From positions 62,001 to 126,000 of the forward strand of contig NZ_JAKLJA010000018.1 in assembly GCF_022213065.1 (NCBI RefSeq): a DNA stretch of 64,000 nucleotides. Direction: 5' to 3'. Position 1 is the first letter of the stretch. Each line of letters opens with the position of its first letter. A program made the translations under genes and the position numbers. Source of the stretch: Paraburkholderia tagetis (GTDB taxonomy: Bacteria > Pseudomonadota > Gammaproteobacteria > Burkholderiales > Burkholderiaceae). Below are positions 61,428 through 64,000 of this stretch, one piece after another. The notes below the pieces were generated by a model. The model saw only the letters and a program-made list of their open reading frames with translations, was not told where the DNA came from and ran no database searches.

Positions 61428-64000
61428 ATGAACCGCCCCGATCCCGACGAACTTCTCGACCGGCTCCAGCGCGACGAAGAAAAGCGCCGCCGCGGCAAGC
61501 TGAAGATTTTCTTCGGCGCGTCGGCGGGCGTCGGCAAGACCTACGCGATGCTGCAAGCTGCGCGCCGCCGCGCGCAAGAGGGCGTGGAGGTGGTGGTCGG
61601 CATCGTCGAGACGCATGGGCGCAGCGAGACCGCCGCGCTCACGAACGGGCTCGAAGTGCTGCCGCGCCAGCGCATTGCGTATCGCGGGCGCACGCTCGAG
61701 GAGTTCGATCTGGACGCCGCGCTCGAGCGCAAGCCGCAACTCGTGCTCGTCGACGAACTTGCTCACTCGAATGTGCAGGGCGCGCGCCACATGAAGCGCT
61801 GGCAGGACGTCTACGAACTGCTCGACGCGGGCATCGACGTTTATACGACCGTCAACGTCCAGCACCTGGAAAGTCTCAACGATGTGGTGGGGCAGATCAC
61901 CGGCATTCGCGTCTGGGAGACGGTGCCCGACCGCGTGTTCGACGGCGCCGACGAAGTCACGCTCGTCGACCTGCCCGCCGAGGAACTGCTCGACCGCATG
62001 CGCGACGGCAAGGTCTATCTGCCCGCGCAGGCCGAGCACGCGGTGCGCAACTTCTTTCGCAAGGGCAACCTGATCGCGCTGCGCGAGCTGGCGTTGCGCC
62101 GCACCGCCGACCGCGTCGACGCGCAGATGCACGAGTACCGCGCCGACCGCTCGATTCAGCACGTGTGGCAGGCGCGCGAGCGGCTGCTCGTGTGTGTGGG
62201 GCCGGGCCCGGAAGCGAGCGCGCTCGTGCGCGCGGCGGCGCGGCTCGCGGCGAGCCTGAAGGCCGACTGGATTGCCGTGTACGTCGAGACACCGAGGCTC
62301 CAGCGCCTGCCCGACGAGGCGCGCCAGCGCACGCTCGGCGCGCTCAAGCTCGCTTCCGAGCTGGGCGCGCAAACTGCCACGCTGGCTGGCGAGGACGCCG
62401 CGCTCACGCTGGCGGGCTATGCGCGGCTGCGCAACGTCTCCAAGCTCGTGGCGGGCGCCGCGTCGCGCGCTGGTGCATCGTGGTGGCGGCGCGGGTTGCG
62501 CCGGCCGTTCGGCGAGCGCCTCGCTGATCATGCCGAAGACGTCGACCTCATTCTGGTGCGCGCGAGCGCCGCCGATAGCGACCGGCTTGCCGGTCGCGAG
62601 TCGCGCGAGGCATCGGCCGCCGCGCGTGCGGTCAATGCCTGGCGCGCCGCTATCGCCGGCAGTGCCGGTCACGCCGTTCGCCGCTCGCCGCCGCGCGCCT
62701 ATGTGGCGGCGCTCCTGATCTGCGCGGGTATCACGGTGCTCGCGAGCACACTGCACGAGCACTTTGCGCTCGCCAATCTCGTCATGCTGTATCTGCTCGG
62801 CGTGATCTTCACGGCGACGAAGCTCGGGCGTGGCCCGGGCGTGCTGCTCTCGTTCGCGAGCGTGGCAGCGTTCGATTTTTTCTTCGTGCCGCCGCGCCTG
62901 TCGTTCTCGGTGAGTGACACCCAGTATCTGCTGACCTTCGTGGGCATGCTGCTCACCTCGCTCGTCATCAGCCACCTCACGTCGAGCCTGCGCCGCGAGG
63001 CGAGCGTCGCGCAGCGGCGCGAGCAGCGCACGGGCGCGATGTACGCGATGGCGCGCGAGCTGGCCGCCGCGCTCGCGACCGAGCAGATCGTGGCGATCGG
63101 CAGCCGCCATGTGAGCGAAGTGTTCGGCGCGCGCGTGGCGATCCTCCTGCCCGACAGCGTGGACAAAGTGCAGCAGAAGATCGAGGACCCCGATCCGCGG
63201 ATCATGCTCGAGCCCGGCAGCCTCGACATCGACGTGGGCCAGTGGGTCTACGATCAGCAAAAGCCCGCGGGCCGTGGCACCGACACGTTGCCGGCGGCCG
63301 CGGCGCTGTACCTGCCGCTCAAGGCGCCGATGCGCACACGCGGCGTGCTGGCCGTGATCACGCGCGACGCGCGCGAGTTGCAGGTGCCCGAGCAGCAGCG
63401 CATGCTCGACGCGTTCGCGGCGCAGATCGCGCTTGCGCTCGAACGCGTGCACTACGTGGAAATCGCGCGCGACGCGCTCGTCAACATGGAGTCCGAACGG
63501 TTGCGCAACTCGCTGCTCTCGGCGATCTCGCACGACCTGCGCACGCCGCTCACGGCCATCGTCGGCTTTTCGTCGATGCTCGCGCAGACGCACGAGCGCG
63601 ATGCGTCGGACGCGCCCGAGAATCCGGACGACGGCCGCGATCCACGTTCGGGCACACATTCGGGCACACATTCGGGCGAACTCATCGAGGCGATCCACGA
63701 CGAGGCGCTGCGCATGACCGGCATCGTCACGAATCTGCTCGACATGGCGCGCCTCCAGGCGGGCAGCCTCAAGCTCAACCGGCAATGGACGCCGCTCGAG
63801 GAAACCGTGGGCGCCGCGCTGGCCGCGTGCCGCCGTGTGCTCGCGCGCCATCCGGTGCGCGTGTCGCTCGAAGAGGGATTGCCCCTGCTGCAGCTCGACG
63901 CTGTGCTCATGGAACGGCTCTTTTCGAACCTGCTGGAAAACGCCGCGAAGTACACGCCGCCCGATACGCCGCTCATGATCGGCGCGCGCCGCATCGAGGA
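61428..64000 (+). CDS. kdpD: sensor histidine kinase of the kdp system (3' end outside window)
   Basis: About 857 codons are present and the frame is open to the last base, so the kinase end and probably kdpE lie beyond. In order: cytoplasmic KdpD domain with Walker A GASAGVGKTYAM (residues 30-41) and DELAHSN; a universal-stress-like domain (about 250-370); four membrane helices (about 425-520); a GAF-like region; dimerisation/phosphoacceptor His702 in AISHDLRTPLTAIVGF; N-box LFSNLLENAAKYTPP. It senses potassium limitation and phosphorylates KdpE. The ATG follows kdpC by 190 bases. A 12-bp duplication lies 40 residues after the H-box. Confidence 0.95.
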   Translation, partial: MNRPDPDELLDRLQRDEEKRRRGKLKIFFGASAGVGKTYAMLQAARRRAQEGVEVVVGIVETHGRSETAALTNGLEVLPRQRIAYRGRTLEEFDLDAALERKPQLVLVDELAHSNVQGARHMKRWQDVYELLDAGIDVYTTVNVQHLESLNDVVGQITGIRVWETVPDRVFDGADEVTLVDLPAEELLDRMRDGKVYLPAQAEHAVRNFFRKGNLIALRELALRRTADRVDAQMHEYRADRSIQHVWQARERLLVCVGPGPEASALVRAAARLAASLKADWIAVYVETPRLQRLPDEARQRTLGALKLASELGAQTATLAGEDAALTLAGYARLRNVSKLVAGAASRAGASWWRRGLRRPFGERLADHAEDVDLILVRASAADSDRLAGRESREASAAARAVNAWRAAIAGSAGHAVRRSPPRAYVAALLICAGITVLASTLHEHFALANLVMLYLLGVIFTATKLGRGPGVLLSFASVAAFDFFFVPPRLSFSVSDTQYLLTFVGMLLTSLVISHLTSSLRREASVAQRREQRTGAMYAMARELAAALATEQIVAIGSRHVSEVFGARVAILLPDSVDKVQQKIEDPDPRIMLEPGSLDIDVGQWVYDQQKPAGRGTDTLPAAAALYLPLKAPMRTRGVLAVITRDARELQVPEQQRMLDAFAAQIALALERVHYVEIARDALVNMESERLRNSLLSAISHDLRTPLTAIVGFSSMLAQTHERDASDAPENPDDGRDPRSGTHSGTHSGELIEAIHDEALRMTGIVTNLLDMARLQAGSLKLNRQWTPLEETVGAALAACRRVLARHPVRVSLEEGLPLLQLDAVLMERLFSNLLENAAKYTPPDTPLMIGARRIE
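63648..63671. repeat. 12-bp tandem duplication inside kdpD
   Basis: Two exact in-frame copies of TCGGGCACACAT, encoding SGTH-SGTH, in the loop after the phosphoacceptor helix (residues 741-748), followed by SG. Confidence 0.9.

Overview
The window is a high-GC beta-proteobacterial chromosome segment, most likely from Burkholderiaceae (Burkholderia / Paraburkholderia / Caballeronia type). The clues are a class I.2 lipase with its dedicated foldase, an intracellular poly(3-hydroxybutyrate) depolymerase whose catalytic residues fall at the Cupriavidus PhaZ1 positions, DUF4148, DUF1841 and DUF3096 proteins, an orphan RsxB next to endonuclease III, and strong G/C third-position bias. Genes are dense on both strands. 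No rRNA, intact tRNA, insertion sequence, prophage or CRISPR array was seen.

Layout. 1-5.1 kb: a truncated BenE-type transporter start, a CoxE-like VWA protein with its MoxR ATPase, two small cytochromes c, DUF1841, nth. 5.1-12.7 kb: rsxB, a TetR regulator convergent with phaZ, a GH15 glycosidase, a 49-residue DUF3096 membrane peptide and a secreted lactonase-like propeller. 12.8-18.9 kb: a very long FtsK-type translocase and a META-domain lipoprotein. 19.2-28.6 kb: purT, an MliC-like exported protein, an acetolactate-synthase-like enzyme, an aldehyde dehydrogenase, a DEAD-box helicase with a long leader, gluQ and trhO. 28.8-38.1 kb: dnaE and a lipopolysaccharide group (GT2 glycosyltransferase, MsbA, O-antigen-ligase-like protein, GT4 glycosyltransferase). 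38.3-42.1 kb: DUF4148 protein, mnmH, then a lower-GC island with a putative orphan toxin and an Imm50-like immunity gene. 42.1-51.1 kb: a conserved housekeeping run on the minus strand (rng, maf, rlmH, rsfS, nadD, hemF, purD, yebC, upp). 51.5-56.2 kb: an atypical SDR, mgsA, a quinone oxidoreductase, and lipA-lifO. 56.4 kb to the end: the potassium operon, with an extra 41-codon membrane peptide ahead of kdpF, then kdpA, kdpB, kdpC and kdpD (cut by the window edge).

How the parts work together. rng-maf and rsfS-nadD-hemF have gaps of 2-8 bases, consistent with translation as operons. lipA and lifO are separated by 3 bases, as expected for a lipase and its steric chaperone. The first small kdp frame, kdpF and kdpA overlap by ATGA junctions. 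MsbA and its flanking glycosyltransferases and ligase-like protein form a functional cluster for lipid A-core and O-antigen assembly.

The least ordinary items are the toxin/immunity-like pair at 40.4-41.9 kb, a recurring set of degenerate 9-13 bp tandem arrays in non-coding gaps (a different unit in each gap), the unannotated kdp leader peptide, and low-complexity insertions in FtsK and DnaE. Most other genes are ordinary housekeeping genes.
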